Source: Methylophaga sp. (lineage in GTDB: Bacteria > Pseudomonadota > Gammaproteobacteria > Nitrosococcales > Methylophagaceae). From it: DNA of 64,000 bases. Position 1 is the stretch's first letter. Every line of letters begins with the position of its first letter. The notes under the pieces were generated by a model, which ran no database searches, was not told where the DNA came from, and was given only the letters and a program-made list of their open reading frames with translations. The DNA lies in the NCBI GenBank assembly GCA_002733505.1, contig NVVW01000009.1:1-64000 (forward strand), in the 5' to 3' direction. Both the position numbers and the translations under genes were made by a program. This document shows positions 54,309-64,000 of the stretch, one piece after another.

Positions 54309-55432
54309 TGCCTCTTAGTATCGACCGAACATTATTATTTGTGGTTAGTAGCTTATTAGCACTAGGTTTAGTAATGGTGGGATCTGCATCTATTAGCACC
54401 GCCGCCAGTCAATTGGACCAACCTTTTTATTATTTTAATCGACAAGTTATTTTTGCCGTAATCGGACTGGGGTTGGCTTGGGCTGTAGCAACAGTACAAC
54501 TGTCTTTTTGGCAAAAAAATGCCCCTTATTTATTAATGATAGGTATCGCATTACTGGTTTTAGTGCTCACGCCAGTAGGTCGTGAAGTAAACGGTAGTAA
54601 ACGCTGGTTGCCACTGGGTCCCATTAATATGCAAGTGGCTGAATTAATAAAATTATTTTCTATTATCTATATAGCGGATTATTTGCAGCGTCATCACCAG
54701 CAATTACGCGGTTCATTTTTCAAAGTGATGGGGCCTTTATTTTTGCTAGGTATTGCTGCGATATTGTTGTTACTGCAACCCGATTTAGGCTCCGTGGTAG
54801 TGATTTTATCGGTGGTGATAGCAATGATGTTTTTAGGCGGTGCTCGACTCGATGTATTTGTAGCATTATTGGCGATACTGGCGGGCTTGTTTTCATTGAT
54901 GATTTGGCTAGTGCCGTGGCGTTTAGAACGCTTAAAGATTTTTATGGATCCATGGGCAGATCCTTTTGGAAGTGGTTTTCAATTAACGCAAGCTTTAATC
55001 GCCTTTGGACGTGGAGATTGGCTAGGTGTGGGCTTGGGTAGTAGTATGCAAAAACTATTTTACTTACCCGAAGCACATACTGATTTTCTATATGCAATTT
55101 TAGCTGAAGAATTAGGCTTGATAGGGGCATTAAGTGTGCTCACGCTATTTGCAGTATTAATTTGGCGTGCCTTTGCCATTGGCCGTGCAGCTGAATTAGC
55201 AGGTCAAGTATTTGCATCACAAATAGCCTATGGCATTGGTCTGTGGATTGGTTTACAAGCCTGCGTCAATATGGGTGTCAATATGGGTGCTTTGCCCACC
55301 AAGGGACTGACTTTGCCATTTATGAGCTATGGCGGCAGTAGCTTAGTTATTGTTTGTATTGCGATCGCTTTATTATTTAGAGTTGATATTGAAACACGTT
55401 ATCCCGAAAAATCAGCAGTGAGGGTGAAATGA
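54308..55432 (+). CDS. ftsW: Septal peptidoglycan glycosyltransferase FtsW
   Basis: 374 residues, SEDS family with about ten helices. KRWLPLGPINMQVAELIKL and LPFMSYGGSSL are family hallmarks. I chose ATG 54308 (AAGGAG 11 bases ahead, overlapping the murD stop TAATG) over a GTG at 54299 that sits only two bases from the ribosome site. It works with FtsI. Confidence 0.95.
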   Translation: MPLSIDRTLLFVVSSLLALGLVMVGSASISTAASQLDQPFYYFNRQVIFAVIGLGLAWAVATVQLSFWQKNAPYLLMIGIALLVLVLTPVGREVNGSKRWLPLGPINMQVAELIKLFSIIYIADYLQRHHQQLRGSFFKVMGPLFLLGIAAILLLLQPDLGSVVVILSVVIAMMFLGGARLDVFVALLAILAGLFSLMIWLVPWRLERLKIFMDPWADPFGSGFQLTQALIAFGRGDWLGVGLGSSMQKLFYLPEAHTDFLYAILAEELGLIGALSVLTLFAVLIWRAFAIGRAAELAGQVFASQIAYGIGLWIGLQACVNMGVNMGALPTKGLTLPFMSYGGSSLVIVCIAIALLFRVDIETRYPEKSAVRVK

Positions 55433-56505
55433 TGACAACTCAAGCGTTGATAATGGCGGGAGGAACGGGCGGACATGTGTTTCCAGCTTTGGCTGTGGCT
55501 GCCGCTTTGCAACAACACCATGTCAATATCGCATGGATAGGTACAGAAAAAGGTATCGAAGCCAAACTTGTCCCCGAGGCAGGCTATTCTTTACATTTTA
55601 TACAGGTGCAAGGTTTGCGTGGTAATGGCTTGTTAGGCTGGTTATTGGCACCTTTCAAATTAGTTAAATCTATCTACGAAGCAATGCGGATCATTCAACA
55701 TGTGAAACCCGATGTGGTATTGGGCTTGGGCGGTTTTGCATCTGGCCCAGGTGGCGTTGCCGCGTGGCTATTAAGGAAACCATTGGTTATTCATGAACAA
55801 AATGCCATTCCCGGTCTAACCAACCGTTTGCTATCTAAATTAGCTAACCGTGTATTAGAAGGTTTTGATAATAGCTTTGTAAATATCAATGATGCTATCT
55901 GGGTTGGTAACCCTGTTAGAGCCAGTATTGAAGCTTTGCCTGCACCGGAACAGCGATTTGAGGGGCGATTAGGTCCAATAAAATTACTGATTTTAGGTGG
56001 CAGTTTAGGTGCAAAAGCATTAAATGAAGTTGTACCACAGGCTCTGGCATTAGTAGAACAAGATATTGACGTTATCCATCAATGCGGTGAGCGTCACTTA
56101 ACTGATTGTAAATTAAGCTATCAGCAAGCAGGTGTCGAGGCTGAGATAACCACATTTATTGATGATATGCCCACAGCATATGCCAAGGCAGATTTAGTAA
56201 TTTGCCGTGCGGGCGCATTGACTGTTGCCGAGCTTTCAGTGGCAGGTGTGGGCGCATTGTTAGTGCCTTATCCTTATGCGGTTGATGATCATCAAACGCA
56301 TAATGCACAGGCTTTAGTTGCCGCTGGAGCCGCTTATTTGATGGCAGAAAACACACTAACAGTAGCAACACTGGCTGAAAAGATTAAGCAGTGTATTAAT
56401 GACCGAGCACAATTGAAAGATATGGCTATTGCTGCCTGCACACAAGCTAAGCTAGGAACAGCAGAGCAAATTTCATCTATCTGTCTGGAGTTAGCACATG
56501 GATAA
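55429..56505 (+). CDS. murG: Lipid II synthase, UDP-GlcNAc transferase MurG
   Basis: 358 residues with [16 protein letters not shown] near 10-25, [31 protein letters not shown] and the UDP-GlcNAc site [15 protein letters not shown]. It converts lipid I to lipid II at the inner face of the membrane. It overlaps both ftsW and murC. Confidence 0.97.
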   Translation: MMTTQALIMAGGTGGHVFPALAVAAALQQHHVNIAWIGTEKGIEAKLVPEAGYSLHFIQVQGLRGNGLLGWLLAPFKLVKSIYEAMRIIQHVKPDVVLGLGGFASGPGGVAAWLLRKPLVIHEQNAIPGLTNRLLSKLANRVLEGFDNSFVNINDAIWVGNPVRASIEALPAPEQRFEGRLGPIKLLILGGSLGAKALNEVVPQALALVEQDIDVIHQCGERHLTDCKLSYQQAGVEAEITTFIDDMPTAYAKADLVICRAGALTVAELSVAGVGALLVPYPYAVDDHQTHNAQALVAAGAAYLMAENTLTVATLAEKIKQCINDRAQLKDMAIAACTQAKLGTAEQISSICLELAHG

Positions 56506-57916
56506 ACTGACCTCAGCCATGCAAAGTCGTGTCAAACATATCCACTTTATTGGTATCGGTGGTGTCGGCATGAGTGGTATAGCAGAAGTATTGCTTAACC
56601 TAGGCTACCAAATTTCCGGCTCTGATCTACAAGAAAATGCTTTAATTCAGCATTTACGTCAATTAGGTGCAACGGTGATGATTGGCCATGATGCCAGTCA
56701 CTTATCCGGCACAGATGTGGTGGTGGTGACTACGGCAATCAATGCTGATAACCCAGAGTTATTAACGGCTAAAGCGCTTCGCATTCCAGTGGTGCCACGA
56801 GCCGAAATGTTAGCAGAATTAATGCGCTTTAGTTACGGCATTGCCGTTGCCGGCACACATGGTAAAACCACCACAACCAGCTTGCTGGCAGCATTATTAA
56901 GTGAAGGTGAATTAGATCCTACTTTTGTTATTGGTGGCCGATTAAATAGTGCGGGCAGTAATGCCCGTTTGGGCAGCGGTCGCTATCTTGTAGCCGAAGC
57001 AGATGAAAGCGATGCGTCATTTTTATACCTGCAACCGGTGATAGCGGTGGTGACTAATATTGATCAAGATCATATGGTAACGTATGGAGGCGATTTTAAT
57101 AAGTTGAAAGCCACCTTTATTGAGTTTTTGCATCATTTGCCATTTTACGGTATGGCGGTGATGTGCATTGATGATCCGGTGATCAATGAGATCTTGGATG
57201 AGGTTACCCGCCCTGTTTTAACGTATGGCAGTGGCGATGATGCCGATTTCCAGCTTACAAAACTACACCAAGCGCAAGGTATTAGCCATTTTACGGTGAT
57301 TGATAAAAAAAATAACGACCAGTTTGATATTACACTGACGATGCCGGGCGAACACAATGCGCTTAATGCGGTAGCAGCATTGGCAATTGCCCGAAATTTA
57401 GGGGTGTCGATTGAAGCATGTCAGCGCGCGATGAATAATTTTGCGGGCATTGGTCGACGTTTTAATATTATGGGTGAGCTGGTGGTAGATGCTGGCAACG
57501 TGCTGTTAATTGATGATTATGGACATCATCCTACCGAGCTTGCTGCCACCTTTGCCGCCACTAGAGCAAGCTGGTCTGATCGTCGTTTAGTGGTGGTATT
57601 TCAACCGCATCGTTATAGTCGTACCCGTGATCTATTTGATGATTTTGCCCAAGTGCTATCAACCGTTGATGTGTTAGTGATGTTAGAAGTTTACCCTGCC
57701 GGTGAAACCGTAATAGCGGGCGCAGACAGCAAAAGTCTGTGTCGCGCTATTCGTTTGCGCGGCCAGGTTGAGCCGGTCTTTGCTGAAAGCGAACAAGCGC
57801 TCTATAAGATTTTACCGGGTTTGTTAAGTGATAATGATGTGTTGCTGACCTTGGGCGCGGGCGATATTGGTAGCATGGCGCGTCAGTTAGAACTACGGTT
57901 GGGAGGGCAACAATAA
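56498..57916 (+). CDS. murC: UDP-MurNAc:L-alanine ligase
   Basis: 472 residues with [17 protein letters not shown] near 15-31, [15 protein letters not shown] near 116-130 and [12 protein letters not shown]. It starts the stem peptide. It overlaps murG by 8 bases and murB at TAATG. Confidence 0.97.
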   Translation: MDKLTSAMQSRVKHIHFIGIGGVGMSGIAEVLLNLGYQISGSDLQENALIQHLRQLGATVMIGHDASHLSGTDVVVVTTAINADNPELLTAKALRIPVVPRAEMLAELMRFSYGIAVAGTHGKTTTTSLLAALLSEGELDPTFVIGGRLNSAGSNARLGSGRYLVAEADESDASFLYLQPVIAVVTNIDQDHMVTYGGDFNKLKATFIEFLHHLPFYGMAVMCIDDPVINEILDEVTRPVLTYGSGDDADFQLTKLHQAQGISHFTVIDKKNNDQFDITLTMPGEHNALNAVAALAIARNLGVSIEACQRAMNNFAGIGRRFNIMGELVVDAGNVLLIDDYGHHPTELAATFAATRASWSDRRLVVVFQPHRYSRTRDLFDDFAQVLSTVDVLVMLEVYPAGETVIAGADSKSLCRAIRLRGQVEPVFAESEQALYKILPGLLSDNDVLLTLGAGDIGSMARQLELRLGGQQ

Positions 57917-58806
57917 TGGTTGCTTTAGCCAATACATTGCAAGGCGAATTACGGATCAATGAGCCTTTAGCTAAACATACCTCATGGCGTGTCGGTGGCA
58001 TTGCCCAGCAATTTTATCGCCCTGCAAGTGCAGAAGATTTGGCGCTATTTTTATCGCAGTTACCCGAGTCTGAGCCAGTGCTTTGGTTAGGTCTAGGTAG
58101 TAATTTGTTGGTACGTGACGGCGGTTTTGCAGGCACAGTGATTGCGACTGCTGGTGTGCTAAATTCTGTAGAAATAACAGGCAATATTGTTTATGCAGAG
58201 GTAGGCGTTTCGTGTGGCAAGATGGCTAGGAAGCTTGCCAAGTTAGGATTAAGCGGCGTTTCATTTCTAGCAGGTATTCCTGGCACATTAGGGGGTGCAT
58301 TAGCAATGAATGCCGGTGCCCATGACGGTGAAACATGGCAATTAGTCACATCGGTGACAACGGTTGATCGCCAAGGTGTGTTACGCCAACGCTTACCAGC
58401 AGATTTTACGGTGTCCTACCGCCATGTAGAGCTTCCTCAAGGTGAATGGTTTGTATCGGCTGAGTTAACGCTGGCAGCGGGTGACGCTCAAATAGAATCA
58501 GCTAAAATTAAAGCCTTACTCAAACATCGTAATACTACGCAACCAACTAATCAACCCTGTGCGGGTTCCGTTTTCCGTAATCCACAAAATGATTTCTCAG
58601 GTCGGTTAATTGAAGAAATGGGATTGAAAGGCTTAACTATCGGTGGTGCAAGCGTATCTGAAAAACATGCCAACTTCATTATCAATGATGGCACCGCAAC
58701 AGCAGCAGATATTGAAAATTTGATTTTGTTATTACAACAGAAAATTGAGCAACAATATGGCGTGAGATTGCAGCCAGAAGTACATATTGTAGGCGAGGCG
58801 GCATGA
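57916..58806 (+). CDS. murB: UDP-N-acetylenolpyruvoylglucosamine reductase
   Basis: 296 residues with the FAD fold (LGLGSNLLVRDGGFAGTVI, FLAGIPGTLGGALAMNAGAHDGE) and PCAGSVFRNP with the catalytic Ser; the length fits the short type II MurB. It makes UDP-MurNAc. It overlaps ddl by ATGA. Confidence 0.96.
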   Translation: MVALANTLQGELRINEPLAKHTSWRVGGIAQQFYRPASAEDLALFLSQLPESEPVLWLGLGSNLLVRDGGFAGTVIATAGVLNSVEITGNIVYAEVGVSCGKMARKLAKLGLSGVSFLAGIPGTLGGALAMNAGAHDGETWQLVTSVTTVDRQGVLRQRLPADFTVSYRHVELPQGEWFVSAELTLAAGDAQIESAKIKALLKHRNTTQPTNQPCAGSVFRNPQNDFSGRLIEEMGLKGLTIGGASVSEKHANFIINDGTATAADIENLILLLQQKIEQQYGVRLQPEVHIVGEAA

Positions 58807-59744
58807 TGGAGCGCGCAGTGTCAACGGCAACGGATTTTGGCAAGGTAGCTGTGCTTATGGGCGGCAGCTCTGCGGAGCGTGACATTTCGCTTATCAGCGG
58901 ACAAGCAGTGTTGGAAGCTTTGTTAGAGCAAGGAGTCAATGCTTATAAAGTTGATACGGCGAATGATGTTAGCGTTCAGCTACAACAAGGTAAGTTTGAT
59001 AGAGCCTTTATTGCCCTACACGGTCGTGGTGGTGAAGACGGTGAGATCCAAGGTGTTCTGAGCTCATTGTCGATCCCCTTCACCGGCAGTGATATGACCG
59101 GTGCCGTATTGTCGATGAATAAAATGATCAGTAAACAGATTTGGTTGCAGCAAGGTTTGCCGACAGCACAATTTGAACAAGTCACGATGAGCACCGATGT
59201 AAACGATATTGCAATGCGGATAGGCCTGCCGCTATTTATCAAGCCAGTGAATGAAGGTTCTAGTATAGGTATGAGCAAGGTGAATTCAGTGGCTGAATTA
59301 TCACAAGCCATCGCACTAGCGACGGAATATGACGCTGAAGTGATTGCAGAACAATGGATTGACGGTGAAGAATATACGATAGCGATATTAAAAAACGTTG
59401 CTTTACCCACCATACAACTAAAAACACCGAATGAATTCTATGATTTTGAAGCTAAGTATCAAGCAGATACCACGGAGTATTTGTGTCCTTGTGGTTTAAG
59501 TGAACAAGAAGAGCAACAGTGTCAGCAAATGGCAAAAGAGGCCTTTAATAGTTTACGGATGAACGGTTGGGGACGGATTGATTTTATGCAAGATAAGCAG
59601 GGTCAGTTCTACCTGCTAGAAGCCAATAGCATTCCCGGTATGACCGATCATAGCTTAGTGCCTATGGCGGCTAAACAAGCAGGTTTGTCATTTGCCGACT
59701 TGGTGTGGCAGATATTAGAAACCAGCATGGAGGACACCGAATAA
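58803..59744 (+). CDS. ddl: D-alanine--D-alanine ligase
   Basis: 313 residues, an ATP-grasp enzyme with VLMGGSSAERDISLISG near 18-34, ALHGRGGEDGEIQGVL, FIKPVNEGSSIGMSKV and LLEANSIPGMTDHSL. It makes the D-Ala-D-Ala used by MurF and depends on D-alanine from Alr at 31 kb. Confidence 0.96.
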   Translation: MMERAVSTATDFGKVAVLMGGSSAERDISLISGQAVLEALLEQGVNAYKVDTANDVSVQLQQGKFDRAFIALHGRGGEDGEIQGVLSSLSIPFTGSDMTGAVLSMNKMISKQIWLQQGLPTAQFEQVTMSTDVNDIAMRIGLPLFIKPVNEGSSIGMSKVNSVAELSQAIALATEYDAEVIAEQWIDGEEYTIAILKNVALPTIQLKTPNEFYDFEAKYQADTTEYLCPCGLSEQEEQQCQQMAKEAFNSLRMNGWGRIDFMQDKQGQFYLLEANSIPGMTDHSLVPMAAKQAGLSFADLVWQILETSMEDTE

Positions 59745-60523
59745 TGGTAAGAAAAGCAAAACGCGGTGCCAGTCGTAAACAGGTAAAAAAACAACGCCAA
59801 CCAATTGTTTGGAGCACGTTAATTCAGCCTGTAGCAATTATGTTAACGCTTATTGCGGTGATTGCTGGGCTTAGTTATACGCAGCAAACTGCCACCTTGC
59901 CAATATTGCATGTCACTGTTGATGGCAAATTTGTACATGTTGATAAGGAAGCATTAGTAAAAGCGGTTACCCCTTATGCAACCGGTAGCTTTTTAAGTGT
60001 AAATGTAGCTAGTTTACGAGAAGCAGGAGAAGCATTGCCTTGGGTCAAACAAATCCAAGTTCGACGGGTATGGCCAGATAGTTTGCACTTGATTGTTGAA
60101 GAACAGGTGGCGGTAGCAAGATGGAAAGATAATTGGTTAGTCAATACCAAAGGTGAAACTTTCTTATCTAAAAAGAAAGATATTCCTCAAGGTTTAGCCG
60201 TGTTGGATGGGCCAGCAAGCAGTCATGAAATAGTGGTGCAACGCTATCAATCAATGGCAAGGGTATTGGCACAACAAAATTTAGCTATTACCCATTTAAC
60301 AATGGATCTACGTCGATCATGGAGTTTGACATTGAATAATGAAATCAAGGTGGTGCTAGGTCGCGCCAATAGTGAACAACGTTTTGCACGATTTATACGG
60401 GTTTATCAAAAAGAGTTCAAGCAATATGAAGATCAAATTGCAGTAATGGATATGCGATACACCAATGGCTTAGCAGTGATCTGGAAGCAAGGGCAAAAAC
60501 CAAACGTTAGTGGAACAGTTTAA
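59744..60523 (+). CDS. ftsQ: Cell division protein FtsQ
   Basis: 259 residues with a basic cytoplasmic start (MVRKAKRGASRKQVKKQRQ), one membrane helix (about 26-44), a POTRA domain (LHVTVDGKFVHVDKEAL to VRRVWPDSLHLIVEEQVAVARW) and a beta domain. I chose ATG 59744, which overlaps the ddl stop and has GGAGG 10 bases ahead. It recruits FtsL-FtsB to the septum. Confidence 0.95.
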   Translation: MVRKAKRGASRKQVKKQRQPIVWSTLIQPVAIMLTLIAVIAGLSYTQQTATLPILHVTVDGKFVHVDKEALVKAVTPYATGSFLSVNVASLREAGEALPWVKQIQVRRVWPDSLHLIVEEQVAVARWKDNWLVNTKGETFLSKKKDIPQGLAVLDGPASSHEIVVQRYQSMARVLAQQNLAITHLTMDLRRSWSLTLNNEIKVVLGRANSEQRFARFIRVYQKEFKQYEDQIAVMDMRYTNGLAVIWKQGQKPNVSGTV

Positions 60524-61773
60524 TGACAAATAAAACAGAAAGAGAATTAATCGTCGGCTTGGATATTGGCACATCAAAGGTGGTCGCTATTGTTGCGGCA
60601 CCTATTGCTAATGCCGGGCCAAATGAAAATTCACTTGAGATTATCGGTATTGGCTCACACCCTTCGCGTGGTATTAAAAAAGGGGTAGTGGTTAATATTG
60701 AATCAACAGTGCAATCAATTCAGCGTGCCATTGAAGAGGCGGAGTTAATGGCTGGTTGCCAAATCCACTCTGTTTTTGTCGGCATTGCAGGTAGTCATAT
60801 TCGAAGCTTGAATTCACATGGCACAGTAGCAATTCGTGATAAAGAAGTCGTACAGAGTGATGTTGACCGTGTGCTTGATGCGGCAAAAGCAGTGCATTTT
60901 CCAGGTGATCAACAATTACTTCATGTGATGCCGCAGGAATATATTATTGATAATCAAGAAGGTATTCGTGAGCCGATTGGTATGTCAGGTGTACGGCTTG
61001 AAGCCAAAGTACATTTGATTACCGGTGCAGTGAGTGCGGCTCAGAATATTACCAAATGTATAGAGCGCTGCGGTTTAACCGTCGATGGCATTATTTTAGA
61101 ACAAATGGCGTCGAGTTATTCGGTGTTAGAACAGGATGAAAAAGATCTGGGTGTTTGCTTGGTTGATATTGGTGGAGGCACCACCGACATTGCGGTGTTT
61201 ATTGGCGGTGCAATTCGTCATACCGCAGTGATCCCCATAGCAGGCGATCAAGTGACCAATGATATCGCGGTGGCGTTACGAACACCGACACAATATGCCG
61301 ATGAAATCAAAATCAAATATGCCTGTGCTTTGACACAATTAGCACGTGAAGATGAAACTATTGAAGTGCCTAGTGTCGGTGATAGACCCCCTAGAAAATT
61401 GGCACGACAAACATTGGCTGAAGTCGTTGAACCGCGCTATGAAGAACTATTAATGCTGATCCAAGCTGAACTGCGTCGTAGTGGTTTTGAAGAAATGTTG
61501 GCGGCAGGCGTGGTGTTGACGGGCGGTAGTTCTAAAATGGAAGGTGTTATTGAGCTGGCGGAAGAAGTATTTCATCTTCCGGTGCGACTAGGTTTGCCTC
61601 AGCATGTGGGAGGGCTAGTTGATGTGGTGAGAAACCCAATACATGCAACCGGTGTGGGGCTGTTGTTATTTGGCAATGAAGCAGATGAAAATGGGCAGTC
61701 GGTAGCAAAAACAGGTGGCGGACTTAAGGTAATGATGGAACGAATGAAAAGTTGGTTTCAAGGCAATTTTTAG
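60523..61773 (+). CDS. ftsA: Cell division protein FtsA
   Basis: 416 residues, actin fold with IVGLDIGTSKVVAIVA near 10-25, CLVDIGGGTTDIAVF and VVLTGGSSKMEGVIELAEEVF. The C-terminal amphipathic helix (GGLKVMMERMKSWFQGNF) tethers it to the membrane. It anchors FtsZ. It starts at the last base of the ftsQ stop. Confidence 0.97.
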   Translation: MTNKTERELIVGLDIGTSKVVAIVAAPIANAGPNENSLEIIGIGSHPSRGIKKGVVVNIESTVQSIQRAIEEAELMAGCQIHSVFVGIAGSHIRSLNSHGTVAIRDKEVVQSDVDRVLDAAKAVHFPGDQQLLHVMPQEYIIDNQEGIREPIGMSGVRLEAKVHLITGAVSAAQNITKCIERCGLTVDGIILEQMASSYSVLEQDEKDLGVCLVDIGGGTTDIAVFIGGAIRHTAVIPIAGDQVTNDIAVALRTPTQYADEIKIKYACALTQLAREDETIEVPSVGDRPPRKLARQTLAEVVEPRYEELLMLIQAELRRSGFEEMLAAGVVLTGGSSKMEGVIELAEEVFHLPVRLGLPQHVGGLVDVVRNPIHATGVGLLLFGNEADENGQSVAKTGGGLKVMMERMKSWFQGNF

Positions 61774-61829
61774 TAGATAGACATAAATAATAGTTAATAA
61801 TTTAAAGCACACATTGAAAGGAGAAGGAA

Positions 61830-62987
61830 ATGACATTTGAATTAATAGATACATATACCCAAAACGCGGTAATTAAAGTAATTGGAGTGGGCGGTGGCGG
61901 TGGCAATGCCTTAGAGCATATGGTGTTAAATGAAATCGAAGGTGTAGATTTTATTTGTGCAAACACTGATGCGCAGGCATTAAGAAAAAGTTCAGCAACC
62001 ACACAATTGCAACTTGGTACCGATATTACAAAAGGTCTGGGCGCTGGTGCTAACCCTGATGTGGGACGGCAAGCGGCATTGGAAGATCGTGAACGCATTA
62101 TGGAAGTCATTAGCGGTGCAGATATGATATTTATCGCAGCCGGTATGGGCGGTGGCACAGGAACTGGTGCAGCACCGGTAGTGGCTCAAGTAGCTAAAGA
62201 AATGGGTATTTTGACGGTTGCAGTAGTGACAAAACCCTTCCCATTTGAAGGTGCAAAACGTTTGAAAATAGCCAATGCAGGTATAGAAGAACTTAGTCAG
62301 CATGTAGATTCATTAATCACCATTCCAAATGAAAAATTAATTGCGGTTTTGGGTAAAGAAATGAGTTTGCTCAATGCCTTTAAAGCAGCAAATGACGTGT
62401 TGCTGGGTGCGGTGCAGGGTATTGCGGAATTAATTACTCGTGAAGGCATGATCAACGTCGATTTCGCCGATGTACGCACAGTTATGTCAGAAATGGGCAT
62501 GGCAATGATGGGAACCGGTAGGGCAACAGGTGATAATCGTGGTATAGAAGCGGCGCGTCATGCAGTCTCTAGCCCACTGTTAGAAGATGTTGATTTATCA
62601 GGTGCACGTGGCGTGCTTGTTAATATCACTGCAGGTTTAGATATGACTATTCAAGAATTTGAAGATGTTGGTAATACCATTAAAGACTTTGCCTCAGATG
62701 ACGCTACCGTCGTGGTCGGAACAGTCATTGATCCAGAAATGACAGATGAATTGCGAGTGACTGTTGTAGCGACGGGACTGGGCGCTGAGAAAATTACCGC
62801 AGTAGCATTAGTGGCAGATGCAGAAATAAAAGAGATGGTTATTGCAAAAAAACCGGCTGACATTGATTACGATAAGCCAACATTTACCCGTAATCAAGAA
62901 CAATCACAGCAAAAGCAGGTGGTAAATGGTGACGTCAATATGGATTATTTAGATATCCCCGCTTTTTTACGTAGACAGGCAGATTAA
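61830..62987 (+). CDS. ftsZ: Cell division GTPase FtsZ
   Basis: 385 residues with VIGVGGGGGNALEHM near 15-29, the tubulin signature GGGTGTGAAP near 108-117, and a C-terminal conserved peptide MDYLDIPAFLRRQAD that binds FtsA and ZipA. It makes the Z ring. AAAGGAGAAGG is close to the ATG, a strong ribosome site. The 56-base gap from ftsA has no element I recognise. Confidence 0.98.
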   Translation: MTFELIDTYTQNAVIKVIGVGGGGGNALEHMVLNEIEGVDFICANTDAQALRKSSATTQLQLGTDITKGLGAGANPDVGRQAALEDRERIMEVISGADMIFIAAGMGGGTGTGAAPVVAQVAKEMGILTVAVVTKPFPFEGAKRLKIANAGIEELSQHVDSLITIPNEKLIAVLGKEMSLLNAFKAANDVLLGAVQGIAELITREGMINVDFADVRTVMSEMGMAMMGTGRATGDNRGIEAARHAVSSPLLEDVDLSGARGVLVNITAGLDMTIQEFEDVGNTIKDFASDDATVVVGTVIDPEMTDELRVTVVATGLGAEKITAVALVADAEIKEMVIAKKPADIDYDKPTFTRNQEQSQQKQVVNGDVNMDYLDIPAFLRRQAD

Positions 62988-63008
62988 AAACAGGCGTATC
63001 TCAGCTAG

Positions 63009-63037
63009 TTGAAAAGACTAGAATTGTGATATTATAT
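63009..63037 (+). promoter_or_regulatory. Probable sigma-70 promoter of lpxC
   Basis: TTGAAA at 63009-63014 and TTATAT at 63032-63037 are 17 bases apart, in the 84-base gap between ftsZ and lpxC. It would allow lpxC to be expressed separately from the dcw transcript. Confidence 0.6.
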
Positions 63038-63071
63038 TGGTCATAAATATGAAACAAAGGGATAATGCGCC

Positions 63072-63989
63072 GTGATAAAGCAACGAACATTGAAAAATGT
63101 CATTCGTGCAACAGGTGTTGGCTTACATAGTGGCGACACTGTATATCTAACGTTGCGCCCAGCTGCCCCCGATACAGGTATCATTTTTAGACGTGTTGAT
63201 CTTGAGCCTCCGGTTGAGATAAAAGCCAAAGCAGAGAATGTGGGTGAGACCGCATTATCAACCACATTAATGGAAAATGGCCAAAAAATTTCAACAGTTG
63301 AGCATTTATTATCAGCTTTTGCAGGTTTGGGTATTGATAATGCTTACATTGATGTCAATGCGGCGGAAGTGCCGATTATGGACGGCAGTGCAGGACCCTT
63401 TGTGTTTTTAATACAATCGGCAGGCATTGAGGAACAGGCTGTAGCTAAGAAATTTATCCGAATCAAGAAAACTGTCAAGGTAGAAGATGGCGATAAGTGG
63501 GGCATATTTGAACCATTTGAAGGTTTTAAAGTAAGCTTTACTATTGATTTTTCACATCCTGCGTTCACAGGACGATCGCAACATGTTGAGGTTGATTTTT
63601 CATCGACATCATTTGTGCGGGAGGTGAGCCGAGCACGCACCTTTGGCTTCATGAAAGATATTGAAAAATTACGTGAAAATAACTTAGCGCTAGGTGCCAG
63701 TGTAGATAATGCCATTGCTTTAGATGACTATCGTGTTGTTAATGAAGATGGATTGCGTTACGAAGATGAGTTTGTGCGCCATAAAGTATTAGATGCCATT
63801 GGCGATTTATATTTGCTCGGCTATAGCTTAATTGGCTCGTTTAATGGATACAAATCTGGGCATGAGCTAAATAATAAATTATTGCGTAAATTGTTAGCGC
63901 AAGAGGATGCATGGGAATTAGTGAGCTTTGAAGATGAGGCGGATGCGCCTATTTCATTTAGCCGACCTGCGGCTTCGATTGTAACTTAA
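63072..63989 (+). CDS. lpxC: UDP-3-O-acyl-N-acetylglucosamine deacetylase
   Basis: 305 residues starting GTG ([21 protein letters not shown]). Zinc ligands are His in [17 protein letters not shown] near 79, and His and Asp in [14 protein letters not shown] near 237-241; the catalytic His is in [10 protein letters not shown] near 265. It is the committed step of lipid A synthesis. GGGATA lies about 9 bases ahead. It ends 11 bases before the end of the window. Confidence 0.97.
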   Translation: MIKQRTLKNVIRATGVGLHSGDTVYLTLRPAAPDTGIIFRRVDLEPPVEIKAKAENVGETALSTTLMENGQKISTVEHLLSAFAGLGIDNAYIDVNAAEVPIMDGSAGPFVFLIQSAGIEEQAVAKKFIRIKKTVKVEDGDKWGIFEPFEGFKVSFTIDFSHPAFTGRSQHVEVDFSSTSFVREVSRARTFGFMKDIEKLRENNLALGASVDNAIALDDYRVVNEDGLRYEDEFVRHKVLDAIGDLYLLGYSLIGSFNGYKSGHELNNKLLRKLLAQEDAWELVSFEDEADAPISFSRPAASIVT

Positions 63990-64000
63990 TCTTTAAACCG

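Noticed and set aside
61850-61866. TATACCCAAAA near the ftsZ start resembling a repeat terminus
   Set aside because: The match stops after 11 bases and the codons are part of the conserved FtsZ N-terminus (TQNAVIKVIG); coincidence.
1-64000. tRNA genes, CRISPR arrays, prophage genes, replication origin
   Set aside because: I saw no tRNA cloverleaf, no regularly spaced repeats with spacers, no phage structural genes and no DnaA-box cluster with origin features; a covariance search would be needed to exclude small RNAs.

Overview
The window is a continuous piece of a gammaproteobacterial chromosome of moderate to low GC. The evidence is the gene order: a complete mraZ-to-lpxC division and wall cluster, rsmI divergent from lpoA-yraN-dolP with rnpB just after rsmI, a ribH-nusB-thiL-pgpA series, rpsF-rpsR-DUF2232-rplI-dnaB-alr-radA, and cysI followed by DUF934. 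I cannot name the genus. The gene content (HemJ, exported Ni-SOD, DUF934) suggests a free-living or symbiotic, non-enteric marine-type gammaproteobacterium, but that is inference.

Layout. 0.3-1 kb: an AbrB-type antitoxin and Doc-type toxin pair with a perfect palindrome in front. 1.2-4.8 kb: a four-gene MCE/Mla-like lipid transport operon. 5-5.5 kb: an exported nickel superoxide dismutase. 5.5-14.1 kb, minus strand: cysI-DUF934, apaH, ribH-nusB, a type II restriction-modification pair of the Eco47II kind inserted between nusB and thiL, then thiL-pgpA-dinB. 14.4-21.5 kb: an accessory island with a His-rich small protein, a His-rich RND adaptor, an RND pump interrupted by one in-frame stop, a decayed IS4-family element nested inside a small inverted-repeat element, and an orphan membrane protein. 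21.5-26.9 kb: housekeeping and metabolic genes (PfkB kinase, rnd, hydrolase, glutaredoxin-like protein, moaB, OmpA lipoprotein, rlmB). 27-33.5 kb: ribosomal proteins S6, S18 and L9, dnaB, alr, radA. 33.5-42 kb: PilZ, hemJ, dolP-yraN-lpoA, an SRPBCC protein, htpX, rsmI, RNase P RNA, a GxxExxY gene inside its own inverted repeats, and an XRE-cupin regulator. 42.2-45.1 kb: a phosphatase-receiver-PAS-GGDEF-EAL signalling gene broken by a frameshift. 45.5-64 kb: the mraZ-ftsZ-lpxC cluster behind a near-consensus promoter and three MraZ boxes.

The most distinctive feature is a family of about ten short dispersed repeats. They have inverted ends TACCC(N)GATCATT.../...GGGTA flanked by TA, which fits miniature elements mobilised by an IS630/Tc1-like transposase. 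They sit mostly at the 3' ends of genes, and in at least four genes they supply the stop codon or the C-terminal residues. One copy carries a later IS4 insertion with a perfect 10-bp target duplication. No autonomous partner element is present in the window.

Working relations. The dcw cluster makes UDP-MurNAc-pentapeptide, lipid I/II and the divisome. LpoA would activate the class A penicillin-binding protein. The lipid-transport operon, LpxC, LpoA, DolP and the OmpA lipoprotein all serve the outer envelope. The pump locus looks like a metal-export unit that lacks an outer-membrane channel and may be decaying.
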